Positions 11,260 through 23,241 of a stretch of 64,000 bases of DNA are shown here, one piece after another. The position numbers were made by a program, and so were the translations under genes. Positions within the stretch are counted from its first letter, which is position 1. Every line of letters begins with the position of its first letter. The notes beneath the pieces are model-generated. The model had not been told where the DNA came from, did no database searches, and saw only the letters and a program-made list of their open reading frames with translations. The stretch covers positions 40,076,595 to 40,140,594 of the forward strand of contig CM046451.1 in the NCBI GenBank assembly GCA_025506515.1, given 5' to 3'. Source of the stretch: Flaveria trinervia (taxonomy: Eukaryota > Streptophyta > Magnoliopsida > Asterales > Asteraceae).

Positions 11260-12110
11260 CATATCATGAAGCAATGTCCAATTCGGATTGTGACAAATGG
11301 CTAGAAGCCATGAACGTTGAGATGCAATCCATGTATGACAATCAAGTTTTGGAATTGGTTGACCCTCCACTTAACCCCAAACCGGTTCGATGCAAGTGGG
11401 TTTCAAGAAGAAAATGGATATACATGGAAACTTGGATACTTACAAAGTAAGACTTGTAGCAAAAGTTTTCCCTCAAACTCAAAGGGTTGATTATGATGAA
11501 ACTTTCTCGCCTATGGCAATGCGAAAGTCAATTTGGATATTATTTGCCATAGCTGCATATTATGACTATGAGATTTGGCAAATGGATGTCAAAACTGCTT
11601 TTCTTAATGGACATCTCAAAGAAAATATCCAATTGGTTCAGCTTGATGGTTTTGTTATCCTAATAAAGTATGCAAGTTAAAGAAGTCAACTTATGGATTG
11701 AAACAAGCATCAAGGAGTTGGAATCAACGTTTTGATGAAAAGATCAAGAAATTTGGTTTCACCAAGAACGCTAACGAGGCTTGTGTATATAAGAAGGCTA
11801 GTGGGAGCATAATAACATTATTTGTATTGTATGTTGATGACATATTACATTTTGCAAATGATATTCCAACCATGGAAGTTGTTAAAACCTGGCTTGGAAG
11901 TTATTTTTGCAAAAAAGATCTCGGTGAAGCCGCCTATATTTTGGGAATAAAGATCTATAGGGATAGATCGAGGGGGTTGATAGGTTTGAACCAAAGTGCA
12001 TATATTGATAAAGTATTGAAAAGGTTCAAGATGGAAAACCCTAAGAGGGACAATATTAAGTACATCTCAATGTCCAAGCTCAAAGGATGAGCAAGATCGA
12101 ATGAAGGACA
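11260..12110 (+). pseudogene. copia H reverse transcriptase, degraded
   Basis: VDYDETFSPMAMRKSIWILF and IWQMDVKTAFLNG mark the N-terminal part, with catalytic Asp in QMDVKTAF. After a stop near 11680, LYVDDILHFAND carries the YVDD catalytic pair, and KDLGEAAYILGIKI follows. Conserved RT blocks are intact but the domain is split into two frames. Confidence 0.88.
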
Positions 12111-12770
12111 TCCCATATAAGTCTGCTATTGGATCCACCAGGTATGCGATGATATGCACTAGACTAGACGTGTCATGCGCGTTAAGCATGACAAGAAGAT
12201 ATTAGCAGAATCCAGGTAATAGCCATTGGATGGCTGTTAAAAGTAAATTGAAATACCTTAGGAGGACTAAGGGAATGTTTCTAATATATGGATCTAATGA
12301 AGAGGAACTCGCTGTAAAGGGTTACACGGATGCGAGTTTCCCAACCGATCGAGATGATTCTCGATCACAATCGGGGTATGTCTTCATTATGAATAGGGTA
12401 GCATTGTCCACTACACAATCCGAATACATAGCCGCCTCATTAGCAGCTCAGGAAGCTGCAAGGATAAAGGAATTTATCGCCAACCTAGGGTGGTCTCTAC
12501 CATTCAAGACCCCTAGAAATATTTTGCGATAACGAGGGTGCGATTGCACAAATCATGGAGCCCCGTGCACATCAAAAGTCTAGGCATATTGAGCGGAAAT
12601 TAAACTACATAAGGGATGAAGTTGAAAAAGGGAAAGATATGTACTCGTAAAGTTCACACCGATCAAAACATTGCGGATCCACTCACGAAGCTCCTTGAAA
12701 GGGCAAAGCATGAAAGTCATACTTGTCCCTTAGGACTTCGATATTCTAGTGACTGGAATTGATCTGTTTA
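12111..12770 (+). pseudogene. copia H RNase H, degraded
   Basis: LKYLRRTKGMFLIYG leads to KGYTDASFPTDRDDSRSQSG with the first Asp, then STTQSEYIAAS with the Glu. A frameshift near 12520 precedes the region CDNEGAIAQI with a further Asp. The SRHIERK-like and DPLTK-like C-terminal blocks are recognisable to about 12690. Confidence 0.85.
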
Positions 12771-13530
12771 GTATTAAAAGTTTGAAACAATATAATATAT
12801 AACTCTTTATATACTTGTCATATTTTGAGTTATATTCATTTTAGCATGTATATATCCATGAATATGTTTATTATTCTAAATGTCCGTAGTCGGTCATGTT
12901 TGTGGGAACAAATATGAACATAAGACTAATATGAAAATGGATTGGTGGATATTCATAAGGAATGAATATAAAGCAATTGGTTGCTGCCAAAGTTCATAAA
13001 TATTTATGGGATACAAATATTGGACTGACCCGCATCTCAATTTTACTACATGGAATCTTCTAGATTTATCATAAGTAAATTTGAGTAAAGGAGAATATCA
13101 TTTGGTATCCTCCAACCTGAGATACATATGGGGTTTTGATATTCACCAAATTTTATACCTTGCGCTAGTTTTTCACTACTCTGAAATAATGGGCAGTACA
13201 TAAGACTATGTTCAGGTATAACACGAGGTGATTGTGAGAATCGTATGTAGTCAAGATGGAATTTGTTCCTCTTATTCATTGAGAGCAAGATGTCTAAGGC
13301 CTGATTAGGTTAAATAAACAAGGAATGATCATTCCGTTTCCTTGGATTTAACATGACATCTGTAACAAAAGGATAAATGATTGATTCACCTAAATCATTT
13401 AAAGTTGGATACTTGAAGGGGATGATGTTATCGAATGGCTTTACTCATGCGTATTAAGGGTAGTAAACCATTGTTATGTGGTATTTACGGCTTGCTTCAA
13501 TCTTCTATGAATCTTGTGCAAGTGGGAGAT
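12771..13530 (+). other. 3' untranslated region and polypurine tract of copia H
   Basis: About 740 bp after RNase H with no supported gene. It ends in the purine-rich AGTGGGAGAT (13521-13530) directly before the LTR, which would prime plus-strand synthesis. Confidence 0.75.
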
Positions 13531-14440
13531 TGTTGGATTCTTTATGCCCAAGACACATAGAACATTGATGTGGTTAGTACGCTATGATCCAAGTCGGGTC
13601 ATACCCAATAACAAGCTTTCAAAATACCAATACAAATATTTAATTCATGATATGGTCATGCAATTAAATAAATACTCCAAATTTAGAAAATGGGTCTAAA
13701 GAAGTTGCATATGAGATGAAACAACTTTTAAGGATATTTTGTTCATGGACATTATTTGTAATATTATTTAAGTTGGTTAAATAACATCAAATAATAATAA
13801 TAGTGTGTGTATAAGTTATATAATTAAAAGGTTAATTAGATAACTATAATTGTAATTAGCTAAACAAATTGACAAAGGGTTGTGGGGGAAAACCCCAATT
13901 TCGTTTTAGATTTGGCCACCCCCTTTAAGGTGGTCTTTGGCCTTTTGTTTTTGCTTCTTCACTTCTTCAAACACACACACATCCTCTTCTCTCTCTCTCT
14001 CACATGAAAGAAACCAACAACCCACTTTCTCTCTATCATCTTGAAGGAGTTCAAAGATGAAAAATCATTTTTCAGCTCATCTTGGTTTGAGATTGGTTCT
14101 CAAATCCTAGCAACAAGGTGTTTGCTTGATGCTTGTGGGTATGGATGCTTGAGGACACCTTTCCTTGGTGTTTTTGCTATTCAACAACATCATTCTCTTC
14201 ATCAAAATCCTGTTTTTCAGCAGCCTTTGGAAGGTAGTTCCACGGTTTGTTTTTGGTTGTTATTTCTTGTTCAAAGCAAGTTCATACACATATAAATGAT
14301 ACTTATGTTCTTGGTTTGTTATTGTTATGATATGAGCCTTAATTTTTCACATTACAAATGATAATACTAAGGTTTTATTCCGCTGTGTTTTCATGTTTAA
14401 ATGGTTAAAGTACTTTGATATTGTCCAACAAAGGCTAACA
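13531..14440 (+). repeat. 3' LTR of copia H
   Basis: It matches 6446-7355 along its full 910 bp and ends CTAACA, followed by AAAAC. Confidence 0.92.
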
Positions 14441-16341
14441 AAAACATCATTTGTTCGCATTACAATGCAAAAACATCATCATTATACAAAATTGATGCCA
14501 TCCAAAAACAAGCCAAGTAGCCACCAAGTGCCATCCTCAGCAATATTTACCTTCCAACTAGAAAATGCATAAAAAGTCGGCGTTACTAAGTGAGTTCTAG
14601 TTTTATAAAATAAAATACTTTTACTTCCGTTTAAACCTTCCTTTACATTCTTACGTGATTGAGCATCATACATACACATAGATAATAACATTCTTATCTT
14701 ACATCATAGTTCGTTAACTTTCATTCATGCATCATCATACGTCATTGTTGTCATTTGTTACCTTTCTTATTGTCATTACGTACGTTCATCATTCTCCTTC
14801 CTTACATTCCATAACAATACCATGAACTTTACTCCAGCGTCATGCATAAAGCAGGTACTTGCTCGAGGTCTATAATAGACTCCCATACATTGCGCCCAGT
14901 GGCCTGACCATAGTACTGGGGTAAATTCTAGGCTACCAATGCCATGTGCTATACCCACCGCCATGTGCTATACCCCACCGTCATGCAAAAAGTAAGGAAC
15001 ATAAGAAAAGATATTATACATAAGCATAACATCGTCATGCATCATCATAAATAACATATACCATCACACATCATTGCAAATATCATGCATCATCCATTCA
15101 CAAACACACACATACACAACAAGTACAAGTCATCATAGAACATAACCGATCCCATGTGAAACAGCGGGGGTTCGGGGGCCGCAGCCACTGACAGCGGGGT
15201 ACTAGGGGCAGCATGCCTTGGCTGGGGTCGCGCTGCTAGGTAAGCATGAAAATTTTTTATTTTTGAACATTTACATAGCATATTTTGTTATGGAAAAAAT
15301 GATCTTCTTGGTAAAACACCTTAAAATCTTAGTCGTTAAAATATATATATGGTATGCATTTCCAACCCCAAACGAGGTTAAAACCTTCAAAATAAGGGAT
15401 CTAGAACTCACCTGCACTCGATGAGTAGCTTCTCAATCAAACTTTCAATACAAGGGTCACACTACACAGCCTGCAAATAAGTTAACACTTAAATGAGTTA
15501 ATTTCTTCCTAATTTTTCTATTACTTTCGCTGCCAGATCAGCAGATGCGCTGCTAGTTTTACCAGCAGTTTTGTAGCTAGTTTTGCCAGCAGTTTTGATA
15601 CTAGTTTCGTCGGCAGTTTCACTGCTAGTTTTGCCGGCATCTTCGTTGGCTGTTTCGCTGGCAGTTTTGCTGGCACCTTCACTGGCAGTTTCGCTGCGAG
15701 TTTTGCTGCGAGTTTCACTAAACATTTGTTGGATTACCATGTCTACGAAACTACCTGCTAAACTATAGTGTCGTAGGAAGTTTTCATAGTTTTGTTGGAC
15801 GACTATGCAATTACAAACCAACCTATTTTTGACCCAAAACTTCAATATTTCTACATCCAAAACCTTGGTTTATCACCCAATAAGCTATATCTAAGCTTCT
15901 TACATGTTATCTTACATAAAAACATGAGTTTTGGGCGAATCTTTGCCATTTTCAAAAAACCCCAAGCCCTAGAATTCGGGTTTCATCAAAGGAAACGATT
16001 AAACGATGTTTCTTACCTGGATTCTTGGCCTTTTCTTGTTGTTTGAATCCCCACAAACACTGATCTTCAATCCCGTGATCAACCGAGCCTTGAATCTTCA
16101 ATTCCCTCCACTTTCTCTCTTTACACACTATCTCTCTAGAATTGGGATGTTGAGTTGCAAATGTGAGTTTCTCAAGCTGATCCCTTTATACCGGGCATTC
16201 TCAGGACCTTAAACTCACCAAACTCATAACCTCCGAGGTCTAGTCGGTCCATTCTTCATTACCCACTTATTTTCTTTAAATAATCTCGGCTAAGCCGATT
16301 ATTATTAATTGGCTTGTTTCGACTTTATTCCGGGCGTTACA
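14441..16341 (-). repeat. Second gypsy 5' LTR, 5' portion
   Basis: The LTR start, TGTAACGCCCGG in minus sense, is at 16341. A TATA-like box (ggtataaagg) is near 16185-16195. The long interior has no supported gene. It contains a degenerate tandem tract at 15527-15722; open frames there are by-products of the repeat. Confidence 0.65.
15527..15722 (-). repeat. Degenerate GCTGGCAGTTTCGCTG-like tandem repeat
   Basis: About twelve imperfect units of 15-16 bp, core GCCAGCAGTTTTGCTGG. The unit length is a multiple of three over much of the tract, so it yields repetitive open frames rich in Lys, Thr, Ser and Ala. It lies inside the gypsy LTR and is not taken as coding. Confidence 0.75.
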
Positions 16342-18497
16342 CACACAGCCCTTAGGAAAGGGAACATGTACAAGATGGATTTGCAGAAAACATTTCCCTT
16401 ATGATATGTCTCTTGTTCTATAACTAAATTAGATAGTGATGAGTCTTTCATTTTGAATAAAAGAATATGCCATGTAAACTTCAAAAAATGAATAATATAG
16501 TTAAGAATGATTTGGTACCTAGAATGCCAAAGAAAAAGTTTTGAAGTAATGATCATTGTGTTGCATGCCTAAAGGGAAAGCAACACAACATGTCTCACAA
16601 ACCAAAAGAAAATAACTCCATCACTACTCCTTACACTTATTACACATGGATCTCTTTGGCCTAGTAGTGTAATGAGTCTTGGAATGACCTCATATTGTTT
16701 GATGAACACAAATGACTTCACAAGACTCACTTGGGCTTGTTTCCTTAGAACTAAGGATGAGACACATGAGATCTTGAAGAACTTCATTCTAAAAGTTAAG
16801 AATCAATGTGATCACAAGGTCAAGATCATAAGATGTGATGAAAAAACAGAATTCAAGAACTAAATTTTTGACACATTTTATGATGAAAAGAGTATTAGAA
16901 GAATATACAATGCTCCTAGGAGTCCTAAGCAAAATTGTGTTGCCAAGAGGACAAACATGTCACTTATTGAAGCTGCAAGAACCTTGTTATATGATTCTAA
17001 ATTTCCCATCACCTTCTGGGCAGAGGCTGTCAACACTGACTGCTATGTTCAAAATTGAGTTTTAGTATTTAAGACTCACGTTAAGACTCCTTTTGAGATG
17101 TTGCCCTAAAGGAGACTTTTCATTGGTTTTCTCATATGATTTGGATGTCCTTGTATCATATTGAATACCAAAGATCAAATAGTCATATTTGATAAGATCC
17201 GATGATGGGCAGTTTATTAGATACTCTTCCCAAGCTAAGGCTTATAGAGTATACAATCTCAAAACTTGAGTAGTTGAGCATTCAGCCAATGTGACCATTA
17301 GTGAGCATGTTTCATGATCCACGTATATCTATTAGCAGGAGATCCTAACCCAATATTTGAGCTATGAAGACCTAACAATCATACTACTTTAGCTTGAGGA
17401 GGAAGTAACCCTATAGATGGAGTTCCTATTAGCACAACTATGACAAATTTAGCTGATACATCTGAAATGCCTCAAATTTCTTGGTTAGAGGCACAAAACT
17501 CAAATGAAGGAGGTTTAAATATACTAGGAAGTTGTAGTGGTGATAACCATTAAGAGTTTCTTGATGCTGACAACCACTCCATGGAAGACAACATCAATGA
17601 TGTAATATACTCATTGGATAAAGCTTCCCTTGATAAGTTGCTGATGTGGTAAAAAACCACCTCATTACCGAACCTAATAATCCTAAATACATATTTGTCA
17701 AATGAACTTGTTGTGATCCCTCAACTTAGGATCCACAACTCACACCCCACCATGAACATCATTAGAGATGTTGACAAGGGGGTGAGGGCGAGATAATAGA
17801 CTCATGACAAAAATGTGTATTTACTCTTATTTCTTATCCCAGATAGAACCTAAGAAATTTGATAAGCCTTTGAAGAATCGAAGTTGGGTTAAAGCAATGC
17901 AAGAGTAGATGCTTTAATTCAAAAGACAAAAGGTCTAGAACCTATGTCATCTTCCTTATGGAAAGACTACCATAGGAACTAAGGCGGTTTTTAGGAACAA
18001 GCAAGATGATAGGGGACATTTCATCAAGAACGAGGCAAGACTAGTTGTTTAAGGGTACACAAAATATGAAGGAATTGACTACACTGTTGTCTTTGCTCCT
18101 ATGGGAAGACATGAAGTTGTTAGTATATTATTAGCTTTTGCTGCATCCAAGCATTTCAAGGTCTACCAAATTGATGTCAAGTGTGTTTTTTATATGGGGT
18201 GATTGATGAAGAGTAGTATGTCAAACAACCACCTAGCTTTGCAAAGCCAAATTGTCTTGATTATATCTACAGGCATGATAAAGCTCTCTATGTACTACAC
18301 TAAGCTCCAAGGAAGGGGTATGAGACCCTATCTAAGTATCTTTGCTAACATGGATACAAGAGGGTACTATAGATAGAACTCTCTACATCAAAGAATAACG
18401 AATAGCTTAATGTTCTTTAAGTATATGTAGATGACATTATCTTTGGTTCAACTAATCTAAAGCTCTATAAACACTTTGAGAGGCTGACGAAGAAATG
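16342..18497 (+). pseudogene. Copia fragment G: GAG-pre-integrase, integrase and RT, A/F family
   Basis: Sequence parallel to F (34835-35174 then 61424 on) begins abruptly at the gypsy LTR edge. Integrase is read as RLTWACFLRTKDETHEILKN, and IEAARTLLYDSKFPITFWAE follows. RT begins near 17850 and runs, with many stops, to about 18495, just after the position of YVDD, itself garbled. Both ends are truncated: left by the gypsy element, right by a junction with opposite-strand element A. It is more decayed than A or F. Confidence 0.82.
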
Positions 18498-19260
18498 ACC
18501 TGAGAAAAGCAATGAAAGGTTTCCTCTTGTGCCAAAATTCATAAGGAGTCTTACCATGTGTCCTAACTACTAAAACTCTGTTTTGCACATAGCAAGCAGT
18601 ATTAACTGCCTCTGCCCAGAAGGTGATAGGCAGTTTAGAGTCAGACAACATAGTTCTTGCAGCTTCAATAAGTGTCCTGTTTCTCCTCTCAGCAACTCCG
18701 TTTTGCTGAGGAGTCCTCGGAGCACTGTATTGTCTTGTAATACCCTTTTCATCACAAAATGTATCAAGGATTTGGTTCTTGAATTCAGTTCCTTGATCAC
18801 AGCTTATGGTTTTGACCTTGTGATCACATTGATTCTCAATCTTTAAGATGAAATTCTTTAGAATCTCAGGAGTCTCATCTTTAGTTCTAAGGAAGAAGAC
18901 CCATGTGAATCTTGAAAAATCATCTGTGATCACTAGACAGTATAAGGTCCTTCCTAAACTCATTACACTGGTGGGGCCAAAGAGATCCATATGTAACAAG
19001 TGTAGGGGTGTAGTGATGGAGTTCATTTCCTTAGGCTTATGGGATGCCTTATGTTGCTTCCCTTTCAGGCATGCAACACAATGATCATCACTTGTAAACT
19101 CTTTCTTTGGCATTCCAGTTACGAGATCATGCTTAATCAATTTATTCATGTTTTTAAAGTTTACATGGCACATTCTTTTATGGCATAGGAAAGACTCATC
19201 ACTATTGGCTTTAGATAGAAAGCATGAAACTTCTCAAGAGGGAGTTGTTTCTTGCAAATC
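18498..19260 (-). pseudogene. copia A integrase, truncated at its C-terminus
   Basis: An open frame from 19173 includes the zinc finger (MCHVNFKNMNKLIKHD, then CVAC), HMDLFGPTSVMS with the first Asp, CDQGTEFKN with the second Asp and QQNGVAERRNRTLIEAA with the Glu, so the triad is intact. It runs to FIAFLRSF and then hits the junction with G. The last residues of the open frame are antisense G sequence and not integrase. Confidence 0.88.
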
Positions 19261-19610
19261 CATCTTCTACATGTTCCCTATCCTAGGGGCTCTGAGCAGG
19301 ATGTGCTCATGAGGAATGACCACACCAAGCTTGAGAACAATGCACTCATGCTCAGTAAAGAGCATGTTATGTCTTTGATCACAAAATTGGGATACACTCA
19401 GAAGATTGTACCGAAGCTCCTTAACAAAGTTTACCTTTTCAAAGCTGAGCTTACCATTTGTGACCTTGCCCCTTCCAGAAATGTAACCACTTCATCTCCT
19501 CCAAAAGCAACTGGTCCTCCCATCAATTCTCTCAAAATTATGGAGTAGAGACCTATTGCATGTCATGTGCCTGGAACAGCCACTGTCAATTATCCAGACA
19601 TTTCCGTTTG
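19261..19610 (-). pseudogene. copia A protease region
   Basis: Minus-sense WIIDSGCSRHMT near 19560-19600 is the copia protease active site (D-S-G). After a frameshift, YNLLSVSQFCD is the standard block before the GAG-pre-integrase finger. Several stops and frameshifts are present. Confidence 0.8.
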
Positions 19611-21194
19611 TCTTGAGTTGTTCCTGCACAAAGAAAATGATTAGTTACATTTGGAAACCAAGCCGTACTTGTCTTGGGCTCAGTAAGTGTAATAGAAGGT
19701 AATGCAACAGTAATAGATCCTATGGTTGTACTGTGAGGATCTTCAGCTATTGTTGATGGAGAAATTTCAGTCATTTGGTCCTTTTTAGACTTCCACACCA
19801 CCTTTGGACTCTTGGACTTGACCTTCAAAACCTTTGAAGCTTTTGGAACTTCACAGGTTTTGATGACTGAACCTTTAGAAGATTCTGCAGTCACTGCAGC
19901 AGACTTCAGTGCTTCAGAAGAACTCCTTTCTTCCGAGACCAATTTTACTTCCGAAGGTAATTTTCCATTTACCTTCTTCTTTGATTTGGAGCTTCCGAAG
20001 GAAACAGACTTTCCTTCCGAAGCTTGAGACTTCTTGAGATTCTTTGAAGTCTTTGTATTGGTCATGTGGATGGTACTTCTAGGATTGTATGGGCAATCCT
20101 TAGCAATGTGAGAAGTATTTTCACATATGACACATAACATTTTCTTCTTCAAAAGAATCTCCTTTTGAGAGCAAGACTGGCTTTGGTCACATCCCTTCTC
20201 CACCTTCACCTTGGTAGATGCTGAGACAGTTCTTTTGGGCTGTGAACTGTTCTTGGAGTTTGATGGTCCAGCCTGTGCAGCAGTGGTACACAGCAACTCA
20301 GTGTTCTTCTTTGCTCTGAGATGATTTGAACATGAACCAGGACTCTTAGATGAGGAGTCTTGGTTGATGTCTTCAGTCCTTACTACTTTGAAACCTGCAG
20401 AGATAAAAACTTGTTTCTGCTTAGCATCAAAAGTAGCCTTGATTTCTTGAGCCTTCTTGCTTTCCTTTTGCTCTTCCTGATCAAGTTCTTTCTTTTGGAC
20501 TTGGTCATCACAGATGATTTCTTCTCCTCAGAAGAATAGTGGCCCTTGGAAGAATCTCTTCTTCACTCTTCTCAGAGGAATTCTTCACTATCACTTCTTC
20601 ATCATCCTCACTTATAGGATCTATGAGAGGAAGCCCATCTTCACAAGTTCCACACCTAGGATATCTTACAGACAAGATTATGTGTGGAGGAGCTATCTCA
20701 TTTGATCCTAGTCCCTGTCTATTTTGATAGCACACTTTGTTATGCAGGGATGAGGATATCATATTTTTGAAGGTCCCTTCCTCAAGAACACTTTTCTCTG
20801 CCTTCGCTTTGCTGATCACAAGCTCAGCCTGGCAGTCAGTCAATTTAGATATGAGATCTTGGATCTGAGTTCTAAAATCTGTATGTTCATGTTTTAGTAC
20901 TGAAATGGTTTTCTCCAAATCTTCTATTTTTAACTTGTAATCATTTTCAGACTTTCTAAAATCAGATTTTAATATGTTTAATGACTCAAGATCGGATCAC
21001 GTCTCTAAGTTGTAGCACCTGTATCTATTCACTTTAGCAATGCATTCAGGAGTACAGAGATGTTCCAATGCCTTGGCTTCATCATGGTCAGCCATCAGTG
21101 CTTGGTTTGGAGAAGCATCTTCCACCTGAAAACTCCAGTCAAAGCCTCCTTCTTCAACAGCAACAGCAGCATGTTGCTTAGGCTTCTCAGACTA
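19611..21194 (-). pseudogene. copia A gag, C-terminal half: coiled coil and second zinc knuckle
   Basis: It continues gag after a TAG at 21192-21194. The segment at about 20700-20960 (YKLKIEDLEKTISVLKHEH and on) is strongly coiled-coil-like. An acidic stretch follows. At 20093-20134 is a second CCHC knuckle, CVICENTSHIAKDC, followed by a Ser/Lys-rich tail in which SEG, SSK and SEV words recur. The frame changes at least once near 20500. Confidence 0.78.
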
Positions 21195-22367
21195 AGGAGC
21201 TTTGTCAGTGTAGTTTGGTCTGGGTGGTGTTTGGCCCCCATTTGATTTAGGTGCCTTACACTCCCTAGCAAAGTGACCCATAAGGTTACAGTTGTAACAC
21301 TTAACTTTGCTTTTATCCAGCCCAAACTTTCAACTGGTAGCATTGCTTGGAAATCTTCTTCCTATTCTCTTGTAGAACTTCTTGGCTCTGTGAGTGAGGA
21401 GAGCCATCTGCTGAACTATCTCCATGTATTCCAGGTCATCTGGATGAATAAAGTCCAGGTCTTCAAGAGTGAAGAGATAATTCCCACAGCTTTCATCAGT
21501 AGACACAAAGGCTTGAGAAGAACTTGTCTTTTGGAATGGACTTCCTTGAGTAAAGTTTTCCCTAGGTGTGTCTGGGAAGGTGATGAAAGGACCCTTTTGT
21601 GAGTTGTCAGGGTAGCATATGAGATGATGTTGGGGTTCTATGCTGTCCCTTTCAACCACATGAAGGGCTGAACCCATTTGATTGTTGGAGTTGCCAGATG
21701 AACCTTGTATGTTCATCTCCATCTGGTATCCACTGAGAATCCCATATAACTCTGTCAGAGTAAGAGTTTTAAGGTTCTCAGTCCTCTTGATCACCACACA
21801 ATAGTGTGTCCATTGCCTAGGAAGTGAGGACATGAACTTCCTTACAATGTCTCTGTTCTCAAGAGGAACTCCGCCATCCACTAGGGTATCCACAATCTCA
21901 ACATACCTGAAGTATTGTTGGGTCATGGTTTCACCTGCTTTAAAGGTGAAATTTTCAAACTGCTGCTTCAGAAGATCTTTCTTGTTCTCCTTGGCTTCAG
22001 AGGAGCCTTCATACATCAGCTTCAGTGCATCCCACAGCTGTTTAGCTGTTTTGCACTTCTTAAAACCTCTGTATACAGAGTTTGGGAGAGCAGTCTGAAG
22101 AGCAGTCATGGCCTTCCTATCAATCTCTACTCTTTTTCTATCTTCATCTGAGTAGTTGGCCATATCTTTAGGAATCATACCAGCACCAGTAGCAGAGGGG
22201 GTGCTGGGTATGAAAAGTCCATTTTCAACAGATTCCCACATTCCTGAGTCAAGAGACCTGATGAAGCCTTCCATCCTCATGCACCAGGTGTCAAAATCAT
22301 CAAGAGTGATCAGTGGGGATTTGTTCATGGTTGCAGTCTCCATATCAGTCTTTGAGATGGAAGCCAT
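21195..22367 (-). pseudogene. copia A gag, N-terminal half
   Basis: It starts MASISKTDMETATMNKSPL at 22367 and stays open for 345 codons, including a capsid-like region (FDTWCMRMEGFIRSL, AKQLWDALKLMYEG). A TGA at 21330-21332 sits where F has GGA. Reading on gives the CCHC knuckle CYNCNLMGHFAREC (21258-21299), then TAG at 21192-21194. The start is chosen because F begins the same way at 31760. Confidence 0.88.
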
Positions 22368-22435
22368 TTGAAAAGTTTAGTTTTGTGTGTGTGAGGGATC
22401 TTAAGATGGTTAGATCTTATATCAAGAGCCTGAAA

Positions 22436-22447
22436 GCTCTGATACCA
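22436..22447 (-). other. Primer binding site of copia A
   Basis: TGGTATCAGAGC in minus sense, two bases after the LTR end; a perfect tRNA-iMet complement core. Confidence 0.9.
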
Positions 22448-22449
22448 AT

Positions 22450-23223
22450 TGCAGGATCGTTTAAGGGTTTGAACACAATTACAACACAACAACACAATGA
22501 GGAGATTATCTAAACTCTAATCAAACAGTAAACTAGGTTAACCAAAAGTGATACAAAGAACACAAGTAAAGCAAGAGACAGAACAGGAGAATATGGTTTT
22601 CAAGGATGCAGTATATTATTTTCTCAAGTTCTTTTACAAGTGTTACAAAGTATGTTAAAGATACTAGAAACTTCAAATACTTATACTACAACCTACAGCC
22701 GGCTATACTATGAAAGCCAGCTGGATACAATTGACTAGACACTAACAAAATCAATTGTAGAATCAAAAGGCATATCTGCCTTTTGACCTTGTGACTAACA
22801 CATGCCATAGCTCACATCCTTATACATTACAAAAAGGATAAAGTACATAAAGTGGAAACTTTCAGACTCAAGACCTCGATGTACAGTTACCAAAAGCATG
22901 GACCTTTTTCACCAACTCTTGTAAGTTGGTGACCTATCAGAGACACAGCGAAAAAGGTGCTTTATGGAACAGTACATCAGATAAAGCATGTGTACTAAAA
23001 GTCTTCGGAAGAAATCTGTCTTCATAGGGTGAAGCTTCGGAAGACTTTGTCTCTTGAAGCTTCAGAAGACTTCATGTTTGGGTTCAGAAGATATTGGTCT
23101 TGACTTCGGAAGATTTTACACTTAGAATGTGTTCTAATGTATTGTGTAAAACTTCCGAAGCATTCTTCACTTCAGTACTTAGTACATGTTGCTGAGACAC
23201 TTTGGATGTTTTGGGTTGCATCA
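22450..23223 (-). repeat. 5' LTR of copia A
   Basis: 774 bp, starting TGATGCAACCC and ending CCTGCA in minus sense, with tataagtat near 22675 as a TATA candidate. Upstream of it are several CTTCGGAAG or GAAGCTTC words (about 23000-23160). It is homologous to the F LTR at 30916-31692. Confidence 0.9.
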
Positions 23224-23241
23224 GTCTTAAGGAATCCTTAC

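Larger units (their letters stand above)
6446..14440 (+). mobile_element. Complete Ty1/copia element H nested in gypsy LTR
   Basis: Two 910-bp LTRs (6446-7355 and 13531-14440) begin TGTTGGATTC and end AACA. A PBS follows the first, and the purine tract AGTGGGAGAT precedes the second. Internal order is gag, PR, INT, RT, RNase H, so Ty1/copia. Flanks are AAAAG and AAAAC, a 4/5 match fitting an old 5-bp duplication. The LTRs differ by many substitutions and small indels, so the insertion is old. All coding domains are broken. The lineage within copia is not assigned. Confidence 0.92.
5488..16341 (-). mobile_element. Second Ty3/gypsy element: 5' LTR and gag start, interrupted by copia H
   Basis: On the - strand an LTR starts TGTAACGCCC at 16341 and runs left to 14441. 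It continues at 6445 after the 7995-bp copia insertion and ends near 5958. A degenerate primer-binding region and the first part of gag follow, down to about 5488. Removing the insertion gives an LTR of about 2.4 kb, long but usual for Tekay/Del-like elements. The rest of the element is missing at the left. Confidence 0.65.
18498..23223 (-). mobile_element. Ty1/copia element A, 5' LTR to integrase, truncated
   Basis: Minus-strand copia with a 774-bp 5' LTR (22450-23223), PBS, a long gag with two zinc knuckles, protease, and integrase cut off at 18498. RT, RNase H and the 3' LTR are missing. It is closely related to F (shared gag start, shared LTR). The large gag and LTR size suggest the SIRE/Maximus group, without proof. 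Confidence 0.88.

Noticed and set aside
15498..15860. 120-codon minus-strand frame with SETA/GKTA repeats, resembling a LEA-like protein.
   Set aside because: It is wholly produced by a tandem repeat inside a gypsy LTR, with no start context or relatives in the window.
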